Positions 1-9,032 are shown, numbered from the stretch's first letter. The stretch is 52,801 nt of DNA from Bacteroidaceae bacterium (GCA_900768625.1 CAAGDO010000012.1:1-52801), one strand, 5' to 3'. Notes: a model not told the origin generated them from the letters alone. Numbers and translations: made by a program.

Positions 1-3
1 CCA

Positions 4-217
4 TTCATTTTGCTCTTCTCTCGATTTGCACTACTTTGCTTCGCCAAGATAGGCGGCATCTCGGAAGAGCAAAATGAAAGTCTTTCTACCTTTTATTTTG
101 CTCTTCTCTCGATTTGCACTACTTTACTTCGCCAAGATAGGCGGCATCTCGGAAGAGCAAAATGAAAGTCTTTCAGCCATTCATTTTGCTCTTCTCTCGA
201 TTTGCACTATCTTTGCA
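4..217. repeat. 88-bp tandem repeat, about 2.4 copies, running off the left edge
   Basis: The stretch starting TTTTGCTCTTCTCTCG occurs at 8, 96 and 184, a period of exactly 88 bases. The first two copies differ at only a few bases. Each full copy carries a 15-base inverted repeat (4-18 with 64-78 in copy 1; 92-106 with 152-166 in copy 2) and a small CGCC/GGCG hairpin inside it. The first bases of the window match the end of a further copy, so the array probably continues to the left. Each copy contains a promoter-like TTTG-N19-TACTTT stretch, but only the last, partial copy has the full consensus. Confidence 0.85.
185..215 (+). promoter_or_regulatory. Bacteroidota-type promoter of ileS
   Basis: TTTG at 185-188 is followed by 19 bases and then TATCTTTG at 208-215, a full match to the TTTG / TAnnTTTG consensus of the Bacteroidota primary sigma factor. 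Transcription should begin near 222 and leave a leader of about 90 bases before ileS. A 21-codon upstream reading frame (239-304) lies in this leader and ends 10 bases before the ileS start. I see no evidence that it regulates ileS. Confidence 0.75.
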
Positions 218-314
218 CGAAAATTTTTAAAAACAATTATGGGCGTTGTGTCTCACGGTGAAGTTCTGCAAGACTTTCATGACGGCGCAATCCATACACA
301 ATAGAATATTGAAC

Positions 315-3300
315 ATGAAATTCACCGAACGCACAGGATTGAACCTCTTTGAGGTGAACGAAGACGTACTCAGCAGATGGGACAAGCAGGATCTGTTCCA
401 TCGCAGCATGAGCGAGCGAGAAGGTTGCCCTTCATTTGTGTTCTTCGAGGGCCCTCCCTCAGCAAACGGACACCCGGGCATCCACCATGTGATGGCACGT
501 ACGATCAAGGACGTATTCTGCCGTTACAAAACGATGCAGGGCTTTCAGGTGAAGCGTAAGGCCGGATGGGATACCCATGGTCTCCCCGTGGAACTTGGTG
601 TTGAAAAAGAACTCGGCATCACAAAGGAGGATATTGGCAAAACCATCTCCATTGAAGAATATAATGCCCAATGTCGCAAGAATGTGATGATGTTCACACA
701 GGAATGGACTGACCTCAGCCATTTGATGGGCTACTGGGTGGACATGGAACATCCTTACATCACTTACGAGAACTCGTATATTGAAACCCTTTGGTGGTTG
801 CTTGCACAGCTCTACAAGAAGGGATTGCTCTATAAGGGATATACAATCCAACCTTATTCGCCTGCAGCAGGAACTGGCCTCAGCTCGCACGAGTTGAACC
901 AGCCCGGTTGCTACCGCGACGTGAAGGACACGACCGTAACTGCACAGTTTGCCATCGTTGACCCGAAGGAAGAAATGACGCGTTGGGGTAAGCCTTATTT
1001 CCTGGCTTGGACCACAACACCGTGGACCCTTCCTTCAAACACTGCACTCTGTGTGGGTCCCAACATTGACTACGTGGCTGTCGAAACGTTCAACCCCTAT
1101 ACGGGAGAACCTATGACTGCCATTGTGGCCGAATCCAGAGTGAATGCTTATTTCAAGGCTGAAGGCGAAAATGCAGATTTCGAAGCCTACAAAACGGGCG
1201 ATAAGGTGGTGCCTTTCCGTATCACAGGAAAATGGAAGGGAACGGAACTTGTCGGTATGCACTACCGCCAACTCATGCCGTGGGTGAAGCCTACAGAAAA
1301 GGTTGACGAAAACGTTGCTCCCTTCGTCAAGGAATATGCCGCAGCACATCCCGAAAAATGCTTTGAGGCCGGTATCGACCGATTCGTGGAATTGGAAGAA
1401 GAAGGCTTCCGCGTCATTCCTGGCGACTATGTGACGACAGAAGACGGTACGGGTATCGTGCACATTGCTCCCACTTTCGGTGCCGACGATGCCAAGGTGG
1501 CCAAGGATGCGGGTATTCCTTCGCTTTTCCTTATCAACAAGGCTGGCGAAACGCGTCCGATGGTCGATCTCACAGGTAAATACTATCTGATTGACGAATT
1601 AAGCGAAGCTTTTGTGGAAGCTTGCGTGGACACAAAGGCCTATGCACACCATGCTGGAGACTACGTGAAGAATGCCTACGCTCCGGAATTCAACCAGAAC
1701 GGAAAATACGACGAGAAGGCTGCAGCCAAGGCTGAAGACCTCAACATCGTGATCTGCATGGAAATGAAGCAGGCTGGCGAAGCTTTCAAAATCGAAAAGC
1801 ACGTACACAACTATCCCCACTGCTGGCGTACAGACAAGCCTGTCCTCTACTATCCGCTCGATTCTTGGTTCATTCGCAGCTCGGCCTTGAAGGAGCGCAT
1901 GATGGAACTCAACGAAACCATTCTTTGGAAACCTGCATCAACGGGTACGGGACGCTTTGGCAAATGGCTGGAAAACCTCAACGACTGGAACCTCAGCCGT
2001 TCACGCTATTGGGGTACTCCGCTCCCCATCTGGCGCAATGCGGAAACACGTGAAGAAATCTGCATCGAGTCGCTCGAACAGCTCAATGCCGAAATCGAAA
2101 AGAGCGTGGAAGCGGGCTTCATGACCGCCAATCCGCTCAAGGAAAAGGGTTTCGTTCCCGGTGACTATTCACAGGAGAACTACCACCGCATTGACCTCCA
2201 CCGTCCCTACGTTGACCATATCGTGCTCGTTTCGCCCTCTGGCAAGCCGATGAAGAGAGAAACGGACTTGATTGACGTATGGTTCGACTCGGGTTCGATG
2301 CCTTACGCACAGATTCACTATCCGTTCGAGAACAAGGAACTGCTCGACAGCCGTCAGGTGTATCCTGCCGACTTCATTGCCGAAGGTGTCGACCAGACTC
2401 GTGGATGGTTCTTTACGCTCCACGCCATCGCCACGATGGTGTTCGACAGCGTATCCTTCAAAGCCGTGATCAGCAACGGACTCGTACTCGACAAGAACGG
2501 AAACAAGATGTCCAAGCGATTGGGCAATGCCGTAGATCCTTTCGGTGCCATCAAGAAGTTCGGTTCTGATCCGCTTCGTTGGTATATGATCACGAACTCA
2601 TCACCTTGGGATAACCTCAAGTTCGATGAGGAAGGCGTGCAGGAAGTGGCCCGCACTTTCTTCGGAAAGCTTTTCCAGACCTATTCCTTCTTCGCTATGT
2701 ACGCCAACGTTGACGATTTCGACCCCTCAGCACCTCAGGTGCCCGTAAGCGAGCGTCCGGAGATTGACCGTTGGGTTCTCTCTGAACTCAACACATTGGT
2801 GAAGGAGGTGACGGCTGACTTTGAGGATTATGAGCCTACAAAGGCCGGACGCCTGATCCAGACTTTCGTGATTGACAACCTCTCCAACTGGCACGTACGC
2901 CTTAGCCGTAAGCGTTTCTGGGGCGGCGGCATGAGTCAGGATAAACTAAGCGCATACCAGACGCTCTACACTTGCCTCGTCACCGTGGCCCAGCTCATGG
3001 CTCCCATCGCTCCGTTCTATGCAGACCGTCTCTACACTGACCTTACAGCCGGACTGGAGGATGCAGCAGACAGCGTACACCTCGCAACCTTCCCCAAGGC
3101 AGACGAGCAGGTGGTTGACAAGGACCTCGAACGCCGCATGGAACTTGCCCAAAAGGTTTCTTCCATGGTGCTCTCGCTCCGTAAGAAGGAACACGTGATT
3201 GTTCGTCAACCCTTGCAGTGCATCTCGGTGCCTGTGACTGACACACAGTTGCGAGAAGATCTTGAGGCTGTGAAGCAACTCGTTCTTGACGAAGTCAACG

Positions 3301-3863
3301 TGAAGGAGATTCGCTATGCCGATGCCAACATGCTGGAAAAGAAAGTGAAATGCAACTTCCGCGTGATGGGTAAGAAGTTCGGTAAGCTGATGAAGGCTGT
3401 CAATGCGGCAGTTGTTGCATTGGGACAGGACGACATCAACCGTTTGGATGCAGAAGGCTCCATCAGTCTCGAAGTGGAAGGTCAAAACGTGACCGTCGAA
3501 CGTACGGATGTCGAAATCATCAGCGAGGACATGCCCGGATGGACCGTTGCCAATGAAGGCTCCCTCACTGTGGCTCTCGACCTCGAAATCACTCCCGCCC
3601 TTCGTCAGGAAGGTCTGGCACGTGAGGTCGTGAAACGTATTCAGGCCTTCCGCAAGGATAGCGGATTTGACATCACAGACCGCATTCTCGTGGAAGTGGA
3701 ACGTACACCGCTGTTGGCGGATGCAGTTAACGAATTTGCCGACTACATTGCCAAGCAGGTACTGGCCGACCGTGTGGAAAATACAGATGCCATTGCTGAA
3801 GGTGCCACCGAATTTGATTTCGACGGAACCATCGTACGCATGGACATCAGAAAGAATTCCTAA
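315..3863 (+). CDS. ileS: Isoleucine--tRNA ligase
   Basis: Cytoplasmic class I aminoacyl-tRNA synthetase that charges tRNA-Ile, 1182 residues. The start at MKFTERTGLNLFEV was preferred over an upstream TTG (246), whose extra 23 residues look unlike the family. The HIGH signature reads GIHH (residues 55-58), followed by the class-typical WDTHGLPVE. The second signature is KMSKR (K731). A long editing (CP1) insert lies between them, and an anticodon-binding and C-terminal region follows to the end. Length and motifs fit the eukaryote-like IleRS class, which is also found in many bacteria and is generally less sensitive to mupirocin. That last point is family knowledge, not something shown here. 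It is transcribed from the promoter inside the repeat array and is followed by a hairpin. Confidence 0.97.
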   Translation: MKFTERTGLNLFEVNEDVLSRWDKQDLFHRSMSEREGCPSFVFFEGPPSANGHPGIHHVMARTIKDVFCRYKTMQGFQVKRKAGWDTHGLPVELGVEKELGITKEDIGKTISIEEYNAQCRKNVMMFTQEWTDLSHLMGYWVDMEHPYITYENSYIETLWWLLAQLYKKGLLYKGYTIQPYSPAAGTGLSSHELNQPGCYRDVKDTTVTAQFAIVDPKEEMTRWGKPYFLAWTTTPWTLPSNTALCVGPNIDYVAVETFNPYTGEPMTAIVAESRVNAYFKAEGENADFEAYKTGDKVVPFRITGKWKGTELVGMHYRQLMPWVKPTEKVDENVAPFVKEYAAAHPEKCFEAGIDRFVELEEEGFRVIPGDYVTTEDGTGIVHIAPTFGADDAKVAKDAGIPSLFLINKAGETRPMVDLTGKYYLIDELSEAFVEACVDTKAYAHHAGDYVKNAYAPEFNQNGKYDEKAAAKAEDLNIVICMEMKQAGEAFKIEKHVHNYPHCWRTDKPVLYYPLDSWFIRSSALKERMMELNETILWKPASTGTGRFGKWLENLNDWNLSRSRYWGTPLPIWRNAETREEICIESLEQLNAEIEKSVEAGFMTANPLKEKGFVPGDYSQENYHRIDLHRPYVDHIVLVSPSGKPMKRETDLIDVWFDSGSMPYAQIHYPFENKELLDSRQVYPADFIAEGVDQTRGWFFTLHAIATMVFDSVSFKAVISNGLVLDKNGNKMSKRLGNAVDPFGAIKKFGSDPLRWYMITNSSPWDNLKFDEEGVQEVARTFFGKLFQTYSFFAMYANVDDFDPSAPQVPVSERPEIDRWVLSELNTLVKEVTADFEDYEPTKAGRLIQTFVIDNLSNWHVRLSRKRFWGGGMSQDKLSAYQTLYTCLVTVAQLMAPIAPFYADRLYTDLTAGLEDAADSVHLATFPKADEQVVDKDLERRMELAQKVSSMVLSLRKKEHVIVRQPLQCISVPVTDTQLREDLEAVKQLVLDEVNVKEIRYADANMLEKKVKCNFRVMGKKFGKLMKAVNAAVVALGQDDINRLDAEGSISLEVEGQNVTVERTDVEIISEDMPGWTVANEGSLTVALDLEITPALRQEGLAREVVKRIQAFRKDSGFDITDRILVEVERTPLLADAVNEFADYIAKQVLADRVENTDAIAEGATEFDFDGTIVRMDIRKNS

Positions 3864-3877
3864 TGACATTGACCATC

Positions 3878-3926
3878 GGGAAGGTGCGCTGCACATGCAT
3901 GTCAGACAACGCACCTTCCCATGGCT
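3878..3926 (+). terminator. Hairpin after ileS
   Basis: GGGAAGGTGCG (3878-3888) pairs perfectly with CGCACCTTCCC (3910-3920) across a 21-base loop. The following T run is weak (CTTTTG), so termination may be partial. Confidence 0.55.
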
Positions 3927-4037
3927 TTTGACTTCGATATGCCTCACGCAAGCAACAAGCATCATGGGGCAGAATTCCTGATAAAGGAAAAGAGTTCATA
4001 CACATCAATACCCACCTAACCTAAGCAACAAATTATC

Positions 4038-4424
4038 ATGGCAGAAAAAACACGCTATACAGACGAGGAATTGGCTGAATTCAAGCAGATCATTCTCGAG
4101 AAGCTCGAACTGGCCCAACGCGACTACAAACAAATGATGGACACGCTCAGCAACCGCGGAGGAAACGACGTGGATGACACGATGCCCACCTATAAAATTC
4201 TGGAAGAAGGTTCCATGACTCAGACCAAAGAGGAAATCACCACTATGGCTGCTCGTCAACAGCGTTTCATCCAGGGTTTGCAGGCTGCCCTCGTACGTAT
4301 CGAAAACAAAACCTACGGTGTTTGTCGCGTCACTGGCAAACTTATTCCCAAGGAACGTTTGCGTGCTGTGCCTCATGCCACATTGAGCATCGAAGCAAAG
4401 CAAATGCAAAACAGCAAGAAGTAA
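4038..4424 (+). CDS. TraR/DksA-family regulator without zinc ligands
   Basis: A 128-residue cytoplasmic protein. The N-terminal two thirds are helical and acidic (coiled-coil-like), and the C-terminal part follows the DksA/TraR zinc-finger pattern YGVCRVTGKLIPKERL...P.A.LSIEAK. DksA relatives bind in the secondary channel of RNA polymerase and modify transcription, often together with ppGpp. Of the four zinc cysteines only the first (YGVC) remains; the others read T/G, S and A, so zinc binding is unlikely. The DKxD-like tip is not obvious. It sits between ileS and lspA with its own downstream hairpin. Membership in the superfamily is well supported; the precise function is inferred. Confidence 0.85.
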   Translation: MAEKTRYTDEELAEFKQIILEKLELAQRDYKQMMDTLSNRGGNDVDDTMPTYKILEEGSMTQTKEEITTMAARQQRFIQGLQAALVRIENKTYGVCRVTGKLIPKERLRAVPHATLSIEAKQMQNSKK

Positions 4425-4486
4425 CGGCCATTTTGACAGGAGTAGGAAAATTCCTCTTCCCGATCTGGCTTTGCATCACCCATTTT

Positions 4487-4533
4487 CGTGCCTGCTCTTT
4501 CCATTGTCCAGGAGGGGGCGGGCACGGATTTTA
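4487..4533 (+). terminator. Hairpin between the DksA-like gene and lspA
   Basis: CGTGCCTGC (4487-4495) pairs with GCGGGCACG (4518-4526) with one G-U pair and is followed by GATTTTAA. It lies just upstream of the lspA start, so it may act as a partial terminator. Confidence 0.5.
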
Positions 4534-4543
4534 ATCCACATCA

Positions 4544-5194
4544 ATGAGCAACCAAACAACAACTGACAGCGGAACGGCTGCATCAGGGCTGAAGCGCGTG
4601 CAATCTTGGCTCTCAGTACTGATCGTAGTGGCCGTCATCTTAATCGACCAAATGATCAAGTACGAGGTGAAAACGAACTTTTCCCTCTACGAATCCTACG
4701 AGGTGACAGGATGGTTCCATATCCTCTTCACCGAGAACCGCGGAATGGCCTTCGGCATGCAGTTCGTGGGAACAATGATGCTGGCTCTTTTCCGTGTGGC
4801 AGCCATTGGTTTCTTCATCTATGCCATGGTCCGCTATATTCGCCGAGGTGTGCCGACTGGACTCGTCGTATGTCTTTCTTTGGTGATTGCTGGAGCGTTG
4901 GGTAATATCATCGACAATATGTTCAATGGTCTCATCTACACAGAAAGCTTCCCCTACGACACGCCCTCACAGCTCGTTCCTTTCGGAGAAGGCTATGGAT
5001 CATTCCTTTCAGGGAGGGTCATTGACATGTTCTATTTCCCACTGTTCACGTGGCCAGAATGGGTGCCCGTTGTGGGGGGAAATACGTTCTTCGGGGCAGT
5101 GTTCAACTTTGCCGACGCTGCCATCAGTTGCGGAGCTGTTGCTTTGGCCCTCTTCTATTTCAAATTTCTATCCCGTCATTCCTTCTTCAAGTAA
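4544..5194 (+). CDS. lspA: Lipoprotein signal peptidase (signal peptidase II)
   Basis: Inner-membrane aspartic protease that removes the signal peptide from prolipoproteins after lipid attachment. The 216 residues contain four hydrophobic segments and the family blocks ILIDQMIKY, ENRGMAFGM, GALGNIIDN, GRVIDMF and FNFADAAIS. The two catalytic aspartates are D161 and D191. At about 216 residues it is longer than the E. coli enzyme (164) because of an extra stretch between the second and third blocks, which is usual for Bacteroidota copies as far as I recall. The next gene encodes a lipoprotein, a likely substrate. Confidence 0.96.
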   Translation: MSNQTTTDSGTAASGLKRVQSWLSVLIVVAVILIDQMIKYEVKTNFSLYESYEVTGWFHILFTENRGMAFGMQFVGTMMLALFRVAAIGFFIYAMVRYIRRGVPTGLVVCLSLVIAGALGNIIDNMFNGLIYTESFPYDTPSQLVPFGEGYGSFLSGRVIDMFYFPLFTWPEWVPVVGGNTFFGAVFNFADAAISCGAVALALFYFKFLSRHSFFK

Positions 5195-5248
5195 TTCCAC
5201 GCAAGGCCACAGACTGCTGTGACGTTCATCATTCTCCATATATAATAT

Positions 5249-6178
5249 ATGTATATGTTCAGATTCCGCAAATTCCACTTGCCTTTTCCGACATCCATGT
5301 TCTGCATTCTTTTTTGCTGTAACATGCTTGTTCTCACGCTCACTTCATGCAAACCGGGCGTGCCCTCCGACGTGCTTTCGCGCGGCAAGATGGGAAATGT
5401 GCTCTACGACATCCATATGGCACAGGCCTTGGCGCAACAAGCACCATCCGACAGCATCAACTTCTACATCCGCCTCTACCAACAGGCAGTCTACGAGAAA
5501 TACGGCATAGATGCAGCCACATTCTATCGTTCGCTTGCATGGTACGAGCGACATACGGATGAACTCGTGGCCATCTACAAGAATCTGGCTGAACGATATG
5601 GCGAAGGAGGAGAGCAGTCACACTTCGTGGCAACAAATGCAACGGGCCTTACCGGAGACACGCTCGACATATGGCGCGGACAATCCTTTGCTTTGCTCAG
5701 TTCGCAAGGCGCGACCCACTACTCCTTCGAACAAAAAGCCGACACTTCACTCCATGCTGGTGACGTACTGATATGGACCTTCAACGTTGGATGGCATTAC
5801 CATGAAGGCTCCCGTGAGGGCATGGCCTTGCTTGCGCTCCACTATAAAGGGGACTCTGTAGCCGTCGTGCAATTCCCCATCTACGGGTCTGGCCAGCAAC
5901 GCGTCATCACGAAAGTGGCTGACCGGCAAGTGGAACGTATCGAATGTCTGGCCTATCAGGATGCTCCTTGGACAGAACGCCCGCGCATCATGACCCTTTC
6001 CGATATTCACCTTCAGCGCATTCGCAGAAAGGAGGAAAAACCGACAGAAGAGCCGGCACATGGAAATTCGACGAAAGACTCATCCACGGTGAACACGCCC
6101 TTGAACCGTCGACACCAATTGCGCGACAGTCTCCACCGCGATGATTCTCTCCGCGAACTGCGTCCACATTTCATCTGA
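5249..6178 (+). CDS. DUF4296 lipoprotein
   Basis: A 309-residue predicted lipoprotein. A hydrophobic signal segment ends in the lipobox LTSC (lipid-bearing C34) and is followed by CKPGVPSDVLSRGKMGNVLYDIHMA, split in the family pattern as KPGVPSD then KMGNVLYDIHMAQALA. DUF4296 has no known function. The middle third (about 140-240) is predicted to be beta-rich, and the end is charged and probably disordered. Two in-frame ATGs (5249, 5255) lie close together; either leaves a normal signal peptide. It follows lspA by 54 bases and may be cotranscribed with it. Confidence 0.85.
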   Translation: MYMFRFRKFHLPFPTSMFCILFCCNMLVLTLTSCKPGVPSDVLSRGKMGNVLYDIHMAQALAQQAPSDSINFYIRLYQQAVYEKYGIDAATFYRSLAWYERHTDELVAIYKNLAERYGEGGEQSHFVATNATGLTGDTLDIWRGQSFALLSSQGATHYSFEQKADTSLHAGDVLIWTFNVGWHYHEGSREGMALLALHYKGDSVAVVQFPIYGSGQQRVITKVADRQVERIECLAYQDAPWTERPRIMTLSDIHLQRIRRKEEKPTEEPAHGNSTKDSSTVNTPLNRRHQLRDSLHRDDSLRELRPHFI

Positions 6179-6197
6179 CTCTAAGTCTCCAGCAATA

Positions 6198-6422
6198 ATG
6201 AATAACAAGAAAACCACTCTTGCGGATTTCCCCTATCCATCCTTTCACAGAGTGGCTTATGCAGCCGTCGTGCTCTCCTCTGGCGAAATGCTCAAACATG
6301 AAATTGTCGTGTTCACTCCTCATGGCGTCCCTGTTGCACATTTTCCCTTGATGAATGAGCAACCTTTTGTCGAATGGTCAAAGGAAACTTTTAAATTTCC
6401 AACAGAAGATACGCCACAATAA
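6198..6422 (+). CDS. Small conserved-looking protein, 74 residues, function unknown
   Basis: The frame is open from 6141, but the start at MNNKKTTLADFPYPSF avoids overlap with the upstream lipoprotein gene, which ends at 6178. There is no signal peptide or membrane segment. The pattern (ADFPYPSFHRVAYAAV, then EIVVFTPHGVPVAHFPL and EQPFVEW) looks like a compact beta-rich domain and keeps normal codon use. I have a faint memory of similar proteins next to DUF4296 genes in Bacteroidales but cannot name a family. It ends 11 bases before a strong terminator, so it is the last gene of the lspA transcript. Confidence 0.7.
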   Translation: MNNKKTTLADFPYPSFHRVAYAAVVLSSGEMLKHEIVVFTPHGVPVAHFPLMNEQPFVEWSKETFKFPTEDTPQ

Positions 6423-6433
6423 TCACTCTTATA

Positions 6434-6509
6434 GTCATCCCTTGAAATATTCGCCTTGATAAGCCAAAGGCTTACACGGTTGAATGCTTCAAAGGATGAC
6501 TCTGTTTTT
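6434..6509 (+). terminator. Terminator with a nested hairpin
   Basis: GTCATCCCTTGAA (6434-6446) pairs with TTCAAAGGATGAC (6488-6500) with one mismatch and is followed by TCTGTTTTT. A second perfect hairpin (TAAGCC/GGCTTA) lies inside the loop. It separates the lspA group from htpG. Confidence 0.75.
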
Positions 6510-6666
6510 AACGGCCATTCATTCCTTGTATCTCAAATTCAAGGCGCCTTTCTGACAGATTTTGAGTAGTGGACAACTGTCATCCACCTCTTATTCGATT
6601 AAATATCACATTTTGGCACATGTTTTGCTTGCCATGTTGTCGAAATATATCAAAACCATACAAATC

Positions 6667-8721
6667 ATGCAAAAAGGCAATATTGGAATAACCACCGAGA
6701 ATATTTTCCCGGTCATCAAGAAATTTCTCTATAGTGATCACGAAATTTTCCTTCGCGAAATCGTGAGCAACGCCGTGGACGCCACGCAGAAACTCAAGAC
6801 ACTCGCCATGAAAGGCGATTTCAAGGGTGAACTCGGCGATCTCACCGTGCGTGTAAGCATTGACAAGGAAGCTGGCACACTCACCATCTCCGACCGTGGT
6901 ATCGGTATGACCGCTGAGGAGATTGACAAGTACATCAACCAGATTGCCTTCTCTGGAGCCAACGACTTCCTGGAAAAATACAAGGACGATGCTTCAGCCA
7001 TCATCGGACACTTCGGCTTGGGCTTCTATTCTTCATTCATGGTGGCTGACCGTGTTGACATCGTAACACGTAGCCACCAGGAGGGTGCACACGGCGTGAA
7101 ATGGACTTGCGACGGATCTCCTGCTTTCGAAATCGATGACTGCGAAAAGGAAGACCGAGGCACCGACATCATTCTCCACATTTCCGACGACTGCAAGGAA
7201 TTCCTCGAGAAAAACAAGATTCAGGAATTGCTCACCAAGTACTGCCGTTTCCTCCCCGTAGCCATTGCCTTCGGCAAGAAAACAACTTGGAAGGATGGTA
7301 AGGAAGTGGAAACAGAGGAAGACAATGTCGTGAACGACACCACTCCGCTTTGGACCAAGACTCCCTCTGAGCTGAAGGATGAAGACTACAAGAAGTTCTA
7401 CCACGAGCTCTACCCCATGGCAGATGATCCTCTTTTCTGGATTCATCTCAACGTTGACTATCCTTTCCACCTCACGGGCGTGCTCTATTTCCCGCGCATC
7501 AAGGAGAATATTGACATCCATCGCAATAAGATTCAGCTCTATTGCAATCAGGTATTCGTCACCGATCAGGTAGAAAACATCGTACCCGACTTCCTCACTC
7601 TTCTCCATGGTGTGATTGACTCACCTGACATTCCTCTGAATGTGAGCCGCAGCTACCTCCAGAGCGATGCCAACGTGAAGAAGATTTCACAGTACATCAC
7701 CAAGAAAGTGAGCGACCGTTTGCAGTCCATCTTCAAGAATGACCGCAAGGAATTCGAGGATAAATGGGACGACCTCAAGCTCTTCATCCACTACGGTATG
7801 CTTTCTCAGCCCGATTTCTACGACAAGGCCAAGAACTATGCCCTGCTCAAGGACGTTGACGGAAAATTCTTCACCTATGAGGAATACAAGGAGCTCGTCA
7901 AAGAACAGCAGACTGACAAGGACGGCAACGTCATCTATCTCTATGCAAGCAACAAAGAAGATCAGTTCAGCTATATCGACGCAGCTAAGGCGAAAGGCTA
8001 TAGTGTGTTGCTCCTCGATGGCCAACTCGACACAGCCCTCGTTGGCATGCTCGAGCAGAAGTTTGAGAAAGTACGTTTCAGCCGTGTTGACGGTGACGTT
8101 GTCGATCGTCTCATCGTGAAGGAGGACAAAAAGGACAACCAACTTGACTCCCAACTTGTAGGCAATCTTTCTGGTGTCTTTACCGCTGAAATGCCTAAGC
8201 TCGACAAGAAGGAATTCCACGTGGAAGTGACGTCATTGGGAGAAACGGCTCAGCCCATGGTCATCACACAAAGTGAGTACATGCGCCGTATGAAGGACGT
8301 AAGCCGTCTGCAGCCCGGCATGTCATTCTATGGCGAAATGCCTGATATGTACAGCGTTGTACTCAACGCTGACCACCGACTGGTGAAGGCTGTAACAGAG
8401 GACATGAACACCATATTAGCCCCCACCCTCCAGCCCATCGATAGCGAAATCAAGGGACTTGAAGCCCGTCGCACTGCCATCGAACAGAGCCAGAAGGACG
8501 TAAAGCCCGAAGAGCTCACCGACGAACAGAAGAACGAGCTCAAGGAATGCAATGAGGCCATTGAGGCACAGGAGAAACTGCGTAAAGAAGCCTTGGCTGG
8601 ATATGCAGGAAAGAACCCCATCGTTCATCAGCTCATCGACCTCGCACTCCTTCAGAATGGTTTGCTGCGCGGAGAAGCGCTCAGCAAGTTCATCAAGCGA
8701 AGCACCGACTTGATTAAATAA
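6667..8721 (+). CDS. htpG: Molecular chaperone HtpG (Hsp90)
   Basis: Cytoplasmic ATP-dependent chaperone of the Hsp90 family, 684 residues from the start MQKGNIGITTENIFPVI. The upstream open stretch from 6562 adds 35 residues foreign to the family and was rejected. The GHKL ATPase signatures are in order: EIVSNAVDAT, SDRGIGMT, then GHFGLGFYSSFMVADRV. The middle domain carries NIDIHRNKIQLYCNQVF and the client and ATPase-stimulating loop around PLNVSRSYLQSD. A charged Glu/Lys stretch (about residues 590-640) precedes the C-terminal dimerisation domain. The gene stands alone between two terminator-like structures. Confidence 0.97.
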   Translation: MQKGNIGITTENIFPVIKKFLYSDHEIFLREIVSNAVDATQKLKTLAMKGDFKGELGDLTVRVSIDKEAGTLTISDRGIGMTAEEIDKYINQIAFSGANDFLEKYKDDASAIIGHFGLGFYSSFMVADRVDIVTRSHQEGAHGVKWTCDGSPAFEIDDCEKEDRGTDIILHISDDCKEFLEKNKIQELLTKYCRFLPVAIAFGKKTTWKDGKEVETEEDNVVNDTTPLWTKTPSELKDEDYKKFYHELYPMADDPLFWIHLNVDYPFHLTGVLYFPRIKENIDIHRNKIQLYCNQVFVTDQVENIVPDFLTLLHGVIDSPDIPLNVSRSYLQSDANVKKISQYITKKVSDRLQSIFKNDRKEFEDKWDDLKLFIHYGMLSQPDFYDKAKNYALLKDVDGKFFTYEEYKELVKEQQTDKDGNVIYLYASNKEDQFSYIDAAKAKGYSVLLLDGQLDTALVGMLEQKFEKVRFSRVDGDVVDRLIVKEDKKDNQLDSQLVGNLSGVFTAEMPKLDKKEFHVEVTSLGETAQPMVITQSEYMRRMKDVSRLQPGMSFYGEMPDMYSVVLNADHRLVKAVTEDMNTILAPTLQPIDSEIKGLEARRTAIEQSQKDVKPEELTDEQKNELKECNEAIEAQEKLRKEALAGYAGKNPIVHQLIDLALLQNGLLRGEALSKFIKRSTDLIK

Positions 8722-8794
8722 CCAAGTTCTCCCAACCAGCAGTTAGTGAGTAAAATCACCTCTTGATAATTGCTCGCTTTCTGCTCAACAAGCG

Positions 8795-8895
8795 CACATA
8801 AATCCCGTGTGAATTTGTAGCAAAATTCAGTTACACAACTTCCCATTTTGGGTAAGAATCTGATATTTGCTACAAAATTACACGGGATTTATGTG
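8795..8895. repeat. 36-base-arm inverted repeat upstream of gltB
   Basis: Arms 8795-8830 and 8860-8895 pair over 36 bases with four mismatches; the outer 16 (CACATAAATCCCGTGT with ACACGGGATTTATGTG) are perfect. The loop is 29 bases and includes a small CCCA/TGGG hairpin. No T run follows, so it is not a classical terminator, although it may end htpG transcripts. The same core ATAAATCCCGTG appears again after gltD. The rest of this 419-base gap (8722-9140) holds only the gltB promoter region and no gene that I can support. Confidence 0.8.
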
Positions 8896-9024
8896 TTAAA
8901 GGCATTCGACAATGACAACCGAACAAAGAATCCCCATAAGCTAACAAAACGTCAAACAACTCCATGATTCGTTTCGTTTTGAATTTTTACTCAGGAAAAA
9001 ACCGATAAACTGAAAGTTTATTCG

Positions 9025-9032
9025 TACTTTTG
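9025..9032 (+). promoter_or_regulatory. Probable -10 element of gltB
   Basis: TACTTTTG matches TAnnTTTG. No clear TTTG lies 19 bases upstream, so the promoter may need an activator. The predicted leader is about 100 bases. Confidence 0.45.

Noticed and set aside
74..304. 76-residue frame over the left-edge repeat
   Set aside because: It follows the 88-base repeat, ends inside the ileS leader and has no protein-like character.
246..314. N-terminal extension of IleRS
   Set aside because: TTG start and non-conserved residues; the ATG at 315 fits the family.
222..314. T-box or riboswitch in the ileS leader
   Set aside because: No T-box sequence or anticodon-bearing stem; T-boxes are not expected in this phylum.
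2946..3965. 339-residue frame antisense to ileS
   Set aside because: Shadow of a GC-biased gene; the ileS product is complete and conserved.
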